Assembly (NCBI GenBank): GCA_045110575.1
Contig: JBGCGF010000046.1
Span: 12,443 to 76,442 of the forward strand
DNA length: 64,000 bases
From: CALDTK01 sp045110575
GTDB taxonomy: Bacteria > Bacteroidota > Bacteroidia > Chitinophagales > Saprospiraceae
Reading direction: 5' to 3'
Shown here piece after piece: positions 1 to 10,400 of this stretch. A program made the position numbers and the translations under genes. Each line of letters begins with the position of its first letter. Within the stretch, counting starts at the first letter, position 1. Under the pieces are notes generated by a model. The model saw nothing but the letters and a program-made list of their open reading frames with translations. It was not told the origin of the DNA and did no database searches.

Positions 1-1
1 T

Positions 2-400
2 CGAACATCAACACAAGGATCATCAACCAAAATATCTTCCAGAGCTCAAGAGACCATTGCCAATCATCGAGCGGCAATGAACGCAAGTATTGACTCCTCA
101 GGCATTCTATTATCCTCGCCTCAGCTTTCGCAAAAACACCAGATCCAATTCGGGATGGCCAATAATTTCCGCTTCGCCATTCTCTCCTCAGAAAAGCAAA
201 TACTTGCTCCGAATGGGCCACGAGTTGACTTCGTGATCATTCCCGAACCCAAAGCTGTCATCGCTGAGCAGCTGGCTGCAGCTTTCACTACTTCAACGTA
301 TGTGCTGCAAGGCAATATTCCTCCTTGGAAAAAAGACGAGTGGAAACCAATGGATTCGAAAATTCATCAGCTCAAAAAGCAAGGAGCTCTCATCCTGTAA
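2..400 (+). CDS. C-terminal fragment of probable ComEC/Rec2-type competence protein (5' end outside window)
   Basis: The reading frame is open from the window edge to a TAA at 398-400, so only the last 132 codons are present. An internal ATG at 77 is not needed as a start. The last 35 residues (VLQGNIPPWKKDEWKP, then HQLKKQGALIL) resemble the end of Bacteroidota ComEC proteins, where a 'D/N-G-S-N-x-P-W...W' stretch and a terminal 'GAf-L' close the metallo-beta-lactamase-like domain. That match is from memory of the family, not a search. ComEC is the inner-membrane channel for incoming single-stranded DNA in natural transformation. The gene converges on the aldose epimerase gene with a 10-nt gap. 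It carries one copy of the GCTTTCGCNAAAAC motif at 124-137. An unrelated hypothetical protein is possible. Confidence 0.5.
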   Translation, partial: RTSTQGSSTKISSRAQETIANHRAAMNASIDSSGILLSSPQLSQKHQIQFGMANNFRFAILSSEKQILAPNGPRVDFVIIPEPKAVIAEQLAAAFTTSTYVLQGNIPPWKKDEWKPMDSKIHQLKKQGALIL

Positions 401-410
401 GATCGAAGCG

Positions 411-1325
411 CTACAAAAGCGAGATAATCATCCCTGTTGAGATCGACTTTCCTGGAGCTAAGTCGACCTCGTCTTTGCTCACATTGAATGCATCCACGCC
501 ACAGGTCATCGGCTCTATGGCAAGACTTTCGTTTCCGTCGGGAACATACATCTGAGTGTATCGCGTACTGCCCAGCTGTTTTAGCGAAAGCGAAAAGTCA
601 GGACCTAACAACTGAACCTCCAATGATTCAGGATCTGTCAACGCAAAACAATCATCCCAATCTGTATTGATAGGTGCTTGATCGCCAAGCCCTACCGTTC
701 GCTTTCCTGTCGGAATTGAATCTTCAAGCAAAACGTGCTCATGGGGAGGCAACTGAACCTTCCATTGCTCATGACCTCCGGGGAGTAAGAAGTACGGATG
801 CCAGCCAAGTCCAACCGGTGCAGAAGCTCCTCCAAGGTTTGACGCGCCAAACTGCCACGTAACCGAATGAGCCTCTATATCAACCTTCAAAACCAAGCCA
901 AATTTCACTAGAAACGGATAGCTCACAGGGTGCTCAGACTCCCGATGGAGATAGGTGAGCTTCACGGTAGCCTTCTGCTCGGAAAGGTCGTAGCGTTCGA
1001 TAGAAAAGGGCACTAACGGGCCAAAGCCATGCAAGGCCGACTTACTTTCTGGGCTATTCACCTCAAAGGCTTGAGATCGGCCATTCCACTGGTATTCGCC
1101 CTCCAAAAGTCGATTCGGGAAAGGCAATAACGCCAAGTTGCGATATGCACTATTCCCTGTCAATTCAGGCCCTGTGGCGTAATTCCACAGCAAGTCACGC
1201 CCATTCACGCGAATCTGGTGGATGTACCCACTCCTTTCTGGAACGAAGCTGATATGTGTATCTGCATTACCGAGTGTACAGAGGATGTGGTCGCCAAAAG
1301 GTTTTCGCGAAAGCTGAACGCGCAT
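411..1325 (-). CDS. Aldose 1-epimerase family protein (galactose mutarotase-like)
   Basis: The 304-aa product fits the bacterial aldose 1-epimerase/YeaD-like family (about 280-350 aa). Visible family landmarks are PFPNR (68-72), ALHGF with His99, GWHPYF with His176, the WDDCF acidic pair near 224-225 and AIEPMT with Glu271. By family knowledge the two His and the Glu carry out acid-base opening of the sugar ring. There is no signal peptide, so it should be cytoplasmic and interconvert alpha and beta hexose anomers. The ATG start at 1325 gives a full-length N-terminus. The gene is divergent from the TM/TPR gene, with 145 nt between them. Two copies of the 14-bp GTTTTNGCGAAAGC motif lie in the coding region (578-591 and 1301-1314). 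Sugar specificity cannot be read from sequence. Confidence 0.88.
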   Translation of the reverse strand: MRVQLSRKPFGDHILCTLGNADTHISFVPERSGYIHQIRVNGRDLLWNYATGPELTGNSAYRNLALLPFPNRLLEGEYQWNGRSQAFEVNSPESKSALHGFGPLVPFSIERYDLSEQKATVKLTYLHRESEHPVSYPFLVKFGLVLKVDIEAHSVTWQFGASNLGGASAPVGLGWHPYFLLPGGHEQWKVQLPPHEHVLLEDSIPTGKRTVGLGDQAPINTDWDDCFALTDPESLEVQLLGPDFSLSLKQLGSTRYTQMYVPDGNESLAIEPMTCGVDAFNVSKDEVDLAPGKSISTGMIISLL

Positions 1326-1470
1326 AGGGTAAAATTCTGAAGTTAAAGGCCTCGCCCCAAGGTATCCAAAGCAGCTGTTTCACGTATAGTTAGAAAACCT
1401 TATACACAAGCAGCGACTTTAAACCGTTGAACACGACCTAACCGTGTATTTTGGCAACTTTACTTTTCCT

Positions 1471-2763
1471 ATGCAGCAACAACCGCTTGCATTTACTTTA
1501 GTCAAAACTGTCGTCAGCGCACGTGACGATGGGAAGGCGCTTTCTGCAGCGCTCGCTACTGCGTGGGATTTATTGAGCACTGAATTAAGTCCAGCTCACC
1601 GCGTAATCGCGTCTGAAGTCAAGTGGGCGCCGAACCATCAAGAAGACCTGCGCTTCATCATTGAAGGAATTCGCAAGCAGTTTGATAAAGATCCTGACCT
1701 TGAAGGTGAATTTCTAGCCTTCTTGGCTGAAGTTGAGCCTTTCGGGGAAGACGAAGAGCGTGCTACAATACTTCCCTTTGTGGTTGGAAGTATTGGCAAC
1801 GCTAGTGTTTCGCCAACACATGGTGATGTCACCTTCGAGTTCGACAAGCTCGATGTCAATCCTGCCCCAGGATCTACAGTTGACCCCGAAACGTCCGTTG
1901 AAGACGCACTGCCAGAAGAGCCCCATGTGGAACCAACGGTGGAATCACCTACCATAGAGGATTCTATTGAAAGTCTGCCAGAAGTAGAAGAATTACCACA
2001 AGTAGAAACAGCTTCAGCGAAGCTTCTGCCAGAGTCACCGATCACACCAGCTTCCATTGTTACACCAGAGGCCTCTGGGTCATTGCTTAAGTATTGGCCC
2101 ATTGCTGCTGGCGCACTTCTAGTTGCAATAATCTCTTTTGGTGTTTGGGCCTATTCAGGTTCCACGGAAGAAGCTGCACCTGCCGTGATTGATCCAATCG
2201 AAACGACGATCCCAAAGGATACGACAGCATTCAATAGTCCTGATGATGCCGCCCAAAATGGTATTGAGTTCGCTCCTGGTAATATCCAAGAGCTCATTGT
2301 GGATGAAGACGAAGTCGCGCTTGAGTATTCAAGTCCGAGCATTGCTCTATTGAGTCGAGCTGTTGATAGCCTTCGACTTGCTGGCGATTATGCTGCTGCA
2401 CTTACACAGCAACAAAAATTGACCGATCGAATAGTGAAAAACGGTTCGACGCCTGAAGAAACTGCCCAAGCATTTAGTGAGTTGGCCATCCTTTATTCAT
2501 CCCAGGAGAACGTTCTTCAGGCAATTGTAGAGCAACGCAAAGGCCTCACTTTTGCCCGTGAAGCTTACGCCAAAACAGATCCGATCTTAGGTCGAAGCCA
2601 TTTAAAGCTAGCAATCTTCTACGCTGAGAATGAGGAATTGCACATGGCTAGAGCGCACCTTCAACAGGCCCGACAAATATTTGGTGAGTCTCAAGAACTT
2701 ATATCGCCTACCGATCTAAAAAAAACTGAGCAGCTGACTGAGCGACTCCTCAAAGCGAGCTAG
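1471..2763 (+). CDS. Membrane-anchored protein with acidic linker and C-terminal TPR-like helices, function unknown
   Basis: Not recognised as a named family. From ATG 1471 the protein is 430 aa. It has an N-terminal soluble helical region (about 1-90), a long acidic Pro/Glu-rich linker (about 100-200), one membrane segment (about 209-229, rich in Ala/Leu/Ile) and a C-terminal region (about 285-425) of helical pairs typical of tetratricopeptide repeats. This layout resembles single-pass scaffold proteins with a cytoplasmic N-terminus and a periplasmic TPR domain. The frame also opens with GTG at 1444, but the stretch 1446-1453 (TATTTTGG) looks like a degenerate Bacteroidota -7 box, so the ATG at 1471 is preferred. 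Head-to-head with the epimerase gene and convergent with the PNPOx gene. Confidence 0.7.
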   Translation: MQQQPLAFTLVKTVVSARDDGKALSAALATAWDLLSTELSPAHRVIASEVKWAPNHQEDLRFIIEGIRKQFDKDPDLEGEFLAFLAEVEPFGEDEERATILPFVVGSIGNASVSPTHGDVTFEFDKLDVNPAPGSTVDPETSVEDALPEEPHVEPTVESPTIEDSIESLPEVEELPQVETASAKLLPESPITPASIVTPEASGSLLKYWPIAAGALLVAIISFGVWAYSGSTEEAAPAVIDPIETTIPKDTTAFNSPDDAAQNGIEFAPGNIQELIVDEDEVALEYSSPSIALLSRAVDSLRLAGDYAAALTQQQKLTDRIVKNGSTPEETAQAFSELAILYSSQENVLQAIVEQRKGLTFAREAYAKTDPILGRSHLKLAIFYAENEELHMARAHLQQARQIFGESQELISPTDLKKTEQLTERLLKAS

Positions 2764-2771
2764 CGTCCAGT

Positions 2772-3362
2772 CTAAGGAACCAACCATTTGAAGTTGTCTC
2801 CTTTCCAGCCTTCCCATCGACATCGACGATGTCCTTCGCTGTGCAGTACTAAGAGTTCGACCTCAGAGATCTCGAACGTGTAGGCGCCGAAGTTTACAAA
2901 TGCCTCGTCCAACTCTGCCTTTGAAGGGTTGCCCTTTGTCCAAGTCTCAGAAAGCCCATCTCCAGCGGCCTCTAGTTCTGTACCTGGAGATACAGAAGCT
3001 CCATAGCTGCTCTTCTGGCTTATAGATAGCTTCTCCCAAAGCGATCGCCTCTTATCATGTGCAAGAAGTGTGGTGATGCCTTTTAAACGCACCTGTGATC
3101 GATCTACGGGATGATAGACTGTCGCAGCGACTTGTCCTTTCTTAGCTCTTATCTGTTCAGCTTTCGGTGTCCGCACATCGGTAAAAAACATCCAGCTACC
3201 GCGCTCGGCATCAATTCCACGCAGTACTACGATCCTCCCCTCATTCGCGGTGATCAAGACAGGAAGTCGCCAAGGATGCCTGCCGTCGGCTGCCGCATCC
3301 CAGAATCCTTGCTGGACATATTGGATAAGTTCGTTTGCAGTTGCTTGAATTGATAAGGCCAT
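2772..3362 (-). CDS. Pyridoxamine 5'-phosphate oxidase-fold flavoprotein
   Basis: The 196-aa product has the size and order of the PNPOx-like split beta-barrel family. It starts with a helix, then WRLPVLIT and RIVVLRGI strands, the WMFFTDVRTPKAEQI segment (flavin-phosphate binding region in relatives), a central QVRLKG strand and a C-terminal half ending RCRWEGWKGDNFKWLVP, which is the usual 'R...W...WLaP' close of PNPOx proteins. Relatives bind FMN; some oxidise pyridoxamine phosphate and others are general flavoproteins. I cannot tell which applies, so no gene symbol is given. No signal peptide, probably cytoplasmic. It is divergent from marC, with 68 nt between starts. Confidence 0.8.
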   Translation of the reverse strand: MALSIQATANELIQYVQQGFWDAAADGRHPWRLPVLITANEGRIVVLRGIDAERGSWMFFTDVRTPKAEQIRAKKGQVAATVYHPVDRSQVRLKGITTLLAHDKRRSLWEKLSISQKSSYGASVSPGTELEAAGDGLSETWTKGNPSKAELDEAFVNFGAYTFEISEVELLVLHSEGHRRCRWEGWKGDNFKWLVP

Positions 3363-3405
3363 ATCACATGTAACGAATTAACAAGAGTTGCGTTGAGCGA
3401 TGGTG

Positions 3406-3413
3406 TAGCTTTG
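3406..3413 (+). promoter_or_regulatory. Bacteroidota -7 promoter box (TAGCTTTG) for marC
   Basis: Exact match to TAnnTTTG, 17 nt before the marC ATG. TTG triplets near 3388-3395 could serve as the -33 element. Confidence 0.7.
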
Positions 3414-3430
3414 CATCAGAAACACGAAAG

Positions 3431-4069
3431 ATGTTAGAATTTTACATAGCCGTTTTGGCTTCACTTTTCTCAGTAGTCAACCCTATCGGTGCGATTCCTG
3501 TATTTCTCGCACTTACTCCTACGCACACTAAAGAGGAACGTCGTACTACTGCAGTAAAGACCGCAGTCTACTTCGCGTTGCTACTGATCGCGTTCTTCTT
3601 AGCTGGAACGGTCATTCTTACCTTTTTTGGAATTAGTCTGAGCGCAATGCGCATCGCAGGTGGCTTGGTGATCCTGGCTTCTGGTTATGGACTACTGTAC
3701 GGTAAAATGGCAGACTCAAGGGCAGTCAGTGTGCCTGTGAAAAACGAGGCCATGGAAAAGGAAGATATCAGCTTCAGCCCGATGGCCATGCCGATGTTAA
3801 GTGGACCCGGAAGTATCAGCCTTCTAATTGGATACTTTGATGAGTATGCAGAGCTCGAACAACGACTTATTGTCATTGGAGTAATCGCTACGCTTGCACT
3901 TATCGTTTACCTGATTTTACTGTCCTCTCCTGCACTCTTCAAATTACTTGGCCTTGGCGGCTTACAGGCGCTAACCCGTATCATGGGCTTTATCGTTATG
4001 GCTATCGGTGTTCAGTACATCATACTTGGCGTCATTCAACTTGCCAACGAAGTCATGGCTGCGAATTGA
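3431..4069 (+). CDS. MarC/UPF0056 family integral membrane protein
   Basis: The 212-aa protein is almost entirely hydrophobic, with about six membrane segments (roughly 4-27, 40-62, 66-88, 115-135, 143-163 and 180-205). The N-terminal stretch SLFSVVNPIGAIPVFLALTP and the MAMPMLSGPGSI motif (about 117-128) are hallmarks of MarC/UPF0056 proteins. It acts in the inner membrane; the family's transport or other role is not settled, and the old link to multiple antibiotic resistance is not supported for most members. Length and start agree with relatives. It stands alone, with an exact TAGCTTTG promoter box 17 nt before the ATG. Confidence 0.92.
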   Translation: MLEFYIAVLASLFSVVNPIGAIPVFLALTPTHTKEERRTTAVKTAVYFALLLIAFFLAGTVILTFFGISLSAMRIAGGLVILASGYGLLYGKMADSRAVSVPVKNEAMEKEDISFSPMAMPMLSGPGSISLLIGYFDEYAELEQRLIVIGVIATLALIVYLILLSSPALFKLLGLGGLQALTRIMGFIVMAIGVQYIILGVIQLANEVMAAN

Positions 4070-4303
4070 CCTCGAAATAGCAAACGTGATCTGCCCCAAA
4101 CAAAGCCGCTCTACTCCGTCGAAGGAATAGAGTGGCTTTAGTCTTTGTAAGCTTGCTACCACATCCAAAAACGACCAAGCTCAGCATCTGTGAGCAACAG
4201 AAGGACAAAGGAATAGCACTATCTCAGTCAGGGCTGTTCACCTATTTGTCTTCTTTTCAGAAAGTGAAGGCTATCGAAGCTTTGGCTAAATGCCCTATCT
4301 CTC

Positions 4304-4317
4304 GCTTTCGCTAAAAC
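4304..4317 (-). repeat. GTTTTNGCGAAAGC iterated motif, intergenic copy
   Basis: Exact 14-mer GTTTTAGCGAAAGC on the minus strand. It is one of 11 exact copies in the window; see findings for all coordinates. Confidence 0.85.
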
Positions 4318-4372
4318 GGTCGTTATATTCTCCCAGTCGTCCTTCCGCGAGAATGCAGTAGTACACAAAAGA

Positions 4373-4410
4373 GAAACGCCGCACCTGATCGAGATCAGAT
4401 GCGGCGTTTC
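4373..4410 (-). terminator. Rho-independent-type hairpin after giant protein A
   Basis: Near-perfect inverted repeat (GAAACGCCGCA...CTGAT-loop-ATCAG...TGCGGCGTTTC), 24 nt beyond the stop codon of the minus-strand gene. On that strand it is followed by TCTCTTTTG. It could act in both directions. Confidence 0.85.
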
Positions 4411-4433
4411 AAGTTCACCTAGCGTGCTTAATG

Positions 4434-7400
4434 CTATTTGGTCAGTGTGATATCACCTTTGATAACATCCGTCGTTCCGTCGGTATAGACAATCTCCGCA
4501 AAGTAGACGAACACCTGAGGGTTCATTGCTTCTCCGTTGAGGAATCCGTTCCAACCATATCCTGGTGAGTTCGGCTGGTGAGCCGGTGCAGCAAATACTT
4601 GCTCTCCCCAACGATCGAAGATCTGGAATGAGCTGACTTCCTCCAAAACACCTTCTTGTGCCTGTACAAAGATGAGGTCGTTGTTTCCGTCACCGTTCGG
4701 CGAGAAACCACTTGCAACTCCAACTGGACGATCACGACGAACGATTAGCTGCAGTGGAGCACTAGCGGTACAACCGTTAGAATCTCTCGCTGTCACTCGG
4801 TATACACCACTGTACTGTGGATAGAGCATTACACGGTCGCAAATTGGACCAGGGCTCAAGCACTGAAGGCTATCTCCTTGCCAGCGTACAGACTCGATTG
4901 CACCTTCTAGATACAGTTCGATGAGTTGACTGCTACCAAATGGAATCTCGAGGTTCGGTCCTGGATCTACAACAACTTCCTTCGCATCCTCAATAGTGAA
5001 GAGCTCTGTGTAAATACAACCTTCGTTGTCCTCTACGGTAAGTTCGTGGATGCCAGGTGTCAGGTTAGTGAACTGTCCAGATAGACGAGTTGGACCTCCA
5101 TCTAGTGTGTAGTTGTAAGGGCCCGTTCCTCCATCAACACCAGTGAAGATTGCTCCATCAGTATCTCCAAAGCAGGTGACATCTCGAAGAAGCATATTCT
5201 CGAAGGTTGGCAGATCACCTGCACTTTCGACGATTACTTCATCTTGACCTTCACAACCCTGCGTTCCAGAAGCAACGAATAGTGTGAAGGTGCCAGCATT
5301 TTCAGTAGTTGTTTGAGAAGAAGTACTGTCTGCAACAGTTCCTACCCAACGATACGTGTAACCTGGAATACTGCTTGCTCCTAAGTTAACAACAGGTTGG
5401 TCACAGGAAATTGCTTGATCAGGACCTGCGTCAGCGTTTGGTCCGGCTTCAATCTCTACCGCAACATCTGCTGCATCTTGAGGACAAGGAGCGCCACTAC
5501 CTACAGTATAAGTGAATGAGTAGGCTCCTGGAGCAAGACTATTGTTTGTCACAACACCTGCTGCAACATTGAAATCTGATCCAGCTGCAGAGCCGTTGAC
5601 TTGCGTCCAGCTTCCACCAGTATCTTCTCCAGTAATCTGATCCGAAAGTTGGATAACATCACCTGTTCCTTCACAAAGGACAAGGGCTGCCATTTCGTCT
5701 CCAGCAGTTAAAAGAGCATCAACGTCGATGTTTACTCTTGCGTTCGGGTTAGAAGCACATTGAGGAAGAGCATTCATGGTGATGTTGTTCATCACATAAA
5801 TGAGTCCAGTCGCAGGATCTACTTGGTAGATAAAGCCATTGTTGACTCCTGTAAGCGTTGTATCAGATCCTGTATCTCCGCCAGCGATTGTAACATCAAA
5901 TGGGCCATTACCAGCAAGGACTAGGGTAATCTGGGCCGTTCCTCCTTCACAGATAATCGTATCACCTTCCAACTGACCTGAAGGAATGTACTCGATGTAG
6001 ATCGGTGTAGCTAAGCCTATAGAAAGGCAAGGATCATTGGTATCGATAGTCGCACCCATTGCATCACCTGCAATAGGACTGATGTAGAATGTATCGCCTG
6101 CTTGCATAATACCTGCATCAAAAGGAAACAGTGGTGTAGGACTTAATGCAACCAAATCATCTGTATAGTCAAGACGATCACCACTTGTGCGCAAGGCAAA
6201 GAGCAGTTGATCGTTTCCATCTAGCGTTTCACTTCCGATTGAGAAGCCAGCGGCAAGATCTTCACCTTCACATACCAGCAACATAGCGGTTGAAGTCATT
6301 TGACCTGCATCTGTGTTACAGTCACATCTACGGTTTCCAGTTACTGGAACAGTGAAGCAACCGCTTCCGTCAGATACCTCGAAGCTGTAAGGTGTGCCAC
6401 TTGCAATGATATTCGAAGTGAATGTGCTACCCGTGATTGTTCCGCTACCTGCAGGAGTTACCTGGTAAGTTGAAGCATCTCCACCTGTGATTTCGAACGT
6501 TACGAAGTACTCCGTATTCGTTGCGTCACAGTTGTCATCGTCAATTGAATTAACGAAGAGCTCTGAAGCGACAGTGACATTCAATGTAATATTTGCTGTA
6601 CCGCCACAATCATCGTCGGCAACACCTGTAATAGTGATGCTAGAAGTAGAGACACCGCTAAACGTTAGCAGAGAAGCCGTTCCTGGTACAACACCTAAAA
6701 GCGAGTCTTGTACGGAGTTGAACGTATAGTAAACTGTCTTAGGATCAGGTGTTCCTGTCACATTGATCGTTACTATCCAGTCCTCATTTGCACAAATCGC
6801 AGAAGGAGCTGTTGCAGTTACGGTTGGTTGATCGTACCAAGCTGCTGTAACTGGCGGGCTCACTGAAAGGCAAGGATCTGAGAGATCAACCGTACCTGCA
6901 GTAGAATTTCCTGCCACTGCAACGATGTAGTAAATCGTCCCAGTAGTCATTGATCCTGGATCAAAGGAGAAGTTAGGTGTACTTCCACGTTGGATCGGTG
7001 TATTGAAATCAACGAGGTACAAGATGTACTCTACCGCATCATCTCCATCTAGGTCCTGATTCGTTGCATCATACACTGGAGCTGTAGTATCAGTCAAATC
7101 ACACGTCGCAAGATCTCCTGCGAGTGTTCCTACAGCTGTTCTACAATCGCAGTTTACAGGAGAGCTAATTGTTACAGGAGAACAACCATACTGGTCGTCT
7201 ATTACAAAAGTGTAATCCAGACCACAAGCAATCCAAGCACTGGTATAGGTTGTACCTCCGCCAACAGCTGTTCCGTCAACGGTATACGTTGCGGTGTCGC
7301 CGAGACTAATAGTGAACATAACCTGATACTCAGTAAAGGTCGAGTTGAACGTAATCGTTGGTGTTCCTACAACAGGAGCATCATGAACAACTACAACTGC

Positions 7401-10400
7401 TGAACCACTAACGGTACCTGTACAAGGTCCCTCAGTGATACTTGTTATCGTATACGTTGCTGATGTCCCAAGTGGAGCAGGAACGGTTGTCGATCCAGAC
7501 GCAAGGTTGGCTGTGTAAGTAGTCGTTCCATCTGAATATTCCACTACAACCGGACCAGCCGAGGTAACGTCAAACACCAGATCAATTTGATCTCCAATAC
7601 AGTAATCACCACCACCAGAGAGTGTAGCGCTTGGTTCTTGTAGCCATTGTACTGGCGTACCAACTGCAACATCTAGACACGGATCATTAAGATCAACAAC
7701 ACCTCCTGGGCCATTACCCATGATTGAGCTGATGTAGTAAGTGACACCATACATAGTAACACCAGGCACGAAGGCGAATGTTAGCCCTGCTTGCTGTGTG
7801 ATTAGGTTCGCACCAATGGTGTTTCCTGTACCGTCATGCAAGACAAAGTTGATTGCATCGTCAGAATCCATCATGGTGTCTAAAGGCATAACCACTGTGA
7901 TATCTACCGGGCCACATACCGTGATTTGCGTCTGGTCCATCGTTCCTGCATCTGAGATACAGTTACAGATAACAACAGGCTCAGATGCTACTGCGGTGTT
8001 ACAACCCCATTGGTCGCTTACCGTAAAGCTGTAGCCACTGCCTGCAGTGATTGGATTAGAAGTAAACACGTTTCCAACGAGTGTTCCTGTATTAGGGACT
8101 ACTGAATACGTTGAAGGATCTCCGCCAGAAATGGTGATGGTCACCACAAATTCCGTTGAAGTAGAGTTACAGACAGCATCTGCAACAATTTGAACCTCTT
8201 CGTGAACAACGAAAGAAGCAGAACCTGCAGAAGTTCCTGGGCAATTCGCCGTAGCTACAGAGTTAAGTGTAACTGTTACGTCTGCCTGAAGGTTCGTTAG
8301 GTTGATCGTGTAAGGGTTGTCAGTAGTGGTCTCCGTAAAGGAGTTCGCACCTACCGTATAACTAATCGTGAATGGACCAACACCTGTGAAATTCACAATT
8401 GCTGTTGAATCCGCTCCTTGACAAACATCTCCGCCGCCAACAAGCACAGCATCTGGAATTACATACCACGTAGCTGCAACACCAGGTGCTACAAGCGTAC
8501 AAATATGCGTCAAGTCAACCTCACCTGAACCGTCATCGTTTCCAACGACTACACTGATGTAGTAGGTGGTTCCGTAAGTCATTGTTCCTGGATCGAATGC
8601 AAATAAACCAGTAGTGTTCGTCGCTATTGCTCCAGTGATCGTTGTTCCGGCTCCGGTATGCAAAATGTAGACCCTAGTATCGTTCGGATCTAAGATTTCG
8701 TTCGTCGCATCGTAAGCAGTACTGAAGTCAGTCGCTGTTCCGTCGTCGCAAATATCGACTGCAGTATTATCAAGTGTTCCAATTTCTGTAACACAAGGGC
8801 AGGTTTCCATGCCTGAGACTACTGAATCATCGCAGTCGTTTCCATCTGTTACGGTAAATGTGTACGGATCTCCTGAGAGAATCGCATTACTTGTAAATAC
8901 CGATCCAGTGATCGTTCCTGAACCTGCAGGGCTGACCATGTAAGTACCGGCATCACCCCCTGAAATCGGGAATGCAATGGTATACGTTGTGCCGTCTGGT
9001 GAGCAAACGTATGCCGTAGGGCCTGCAACTGGAGAACCTAGCGTATCAACTATTGCAGTTCCTGAAACTGTTCCTATACATCCAGCATCACTCTCAACGC
9101 TGACTAGTGTATACGTGCCAGGATCACTCACTAGAATCGTTGTTGGGTTATCGCTAGTTGCTTGTACGCCTTGCCATGTACTATTTAAAGCGATCTCGTA
9201 ATTCCATGGAGCAACCCCAACAAAATCAATCGTGATCGTAGCATCTTCACCTGGGCAGACATTTCCACCTCCAGAAATTGTTGCTTCTGGCGTAGGATTT
9301 TCTTCCACCATTGCTGTTCCGCTAACGGTTCCAGCGCAAGCACCAACTGAAAAAGTAGTTAGCTCATATGTACCTACTGCTGGCGCTGTAATAGTTACAG
9401 GAGTGCTTGCAGAAGAACCAGTTACAACTGTTGCGTTATGCAAGTAGCTGTAATCATATGGGCCGACACCCGTGAAGTCAATCGTAATTACAACATCATT
9501 GTTTCCTTCACAGTAAGCTCCGCCTCCACTCATAACAGCAGTACCCGCTGTATTTACAGTGACAGCCAAACAAGCCTGATCGTCTCCACACACATTTGTG
9601 TAAGTAACACAAACTTCTCCGGCACCTGCAGTTGTCCATTCAATAGTCGCAACGTTTCCAGATTGACTTTGAATAGTTCCTCCTGTCACTGTTACACTTG
9701 CTGTAGTTCCAAAAGGAAGTGAAGTGTAAAGCGTGTAATCTTCTACTTGACCAATGCAGACGTCTGTTGGCCCCGTTGGAGCTATAGCTACTGGAGGTAA
9801 GCGTAATTCAATGTCCATACACACCGGGGTGAGCGTCTCACATTGATTACTTACTTCTAAGCACAATTGGCCAGAAGCATTGCCCATCGTAAAGTCGATA
9901 TTACTACCGGAAACACTAGCTGAAGATCCTGAAGGATTGCTAGAAATTGTATACGTTAAGTTGCTGTCATATCCTCCAATTGGATAAGTCGCATTGTCAC
10001 CTTCACAGAGCGTGTCTAATGCAGGAAGCGTAGCAGGCGTTGGAAGAGGAAGTATGACAATCGGCAAACAGGTAGCCGTTGAGGTGTCACAGGAATTGTA
10101 AGTACTTACACAAACCGTAGCATTTGCAAGTGTCCCGAAATCTGTAATGGTAAGGATATCTGTACCCACAGAGTAGGTTAACCCTGACGCAGGAGTAACA
10201 GACCAAAGATATTGATCTGTTCCCATTGCTCCAGAAGCAGTGTAATCTTGGGGGACATCGTTAGAACAGACAGGTGTTAGGCCATTTAATGCTGGAGGGT
10301 TTGGAGCTGTTCGAGCATCCAAAATAGTAATGTCAGTAGTAGCTGGACAAACGACCGTAGGATCGAGGTCACTGGTCATATTGACGGTTAGCGTGTACGT

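Larger units (their letters stand above)
4070..4433. other. Intergenic region between marC and giant protein A
   Basis: This 364-nt gap holds no convincing gene. A 60-codon frame at 4132-4314 lacks family features and contains an exact copy of the 14-bp repeated motif. The only clear elements are that motif (4304-4317) and the terminator hairpin at 4373-4410. Confidence 0.6.

Noticed and set aside
4132..4314. 60-codon frame after marC
   Set aside because: No promoter box, no homologous-looking segments, ends inside the repeated 14-bp motif.
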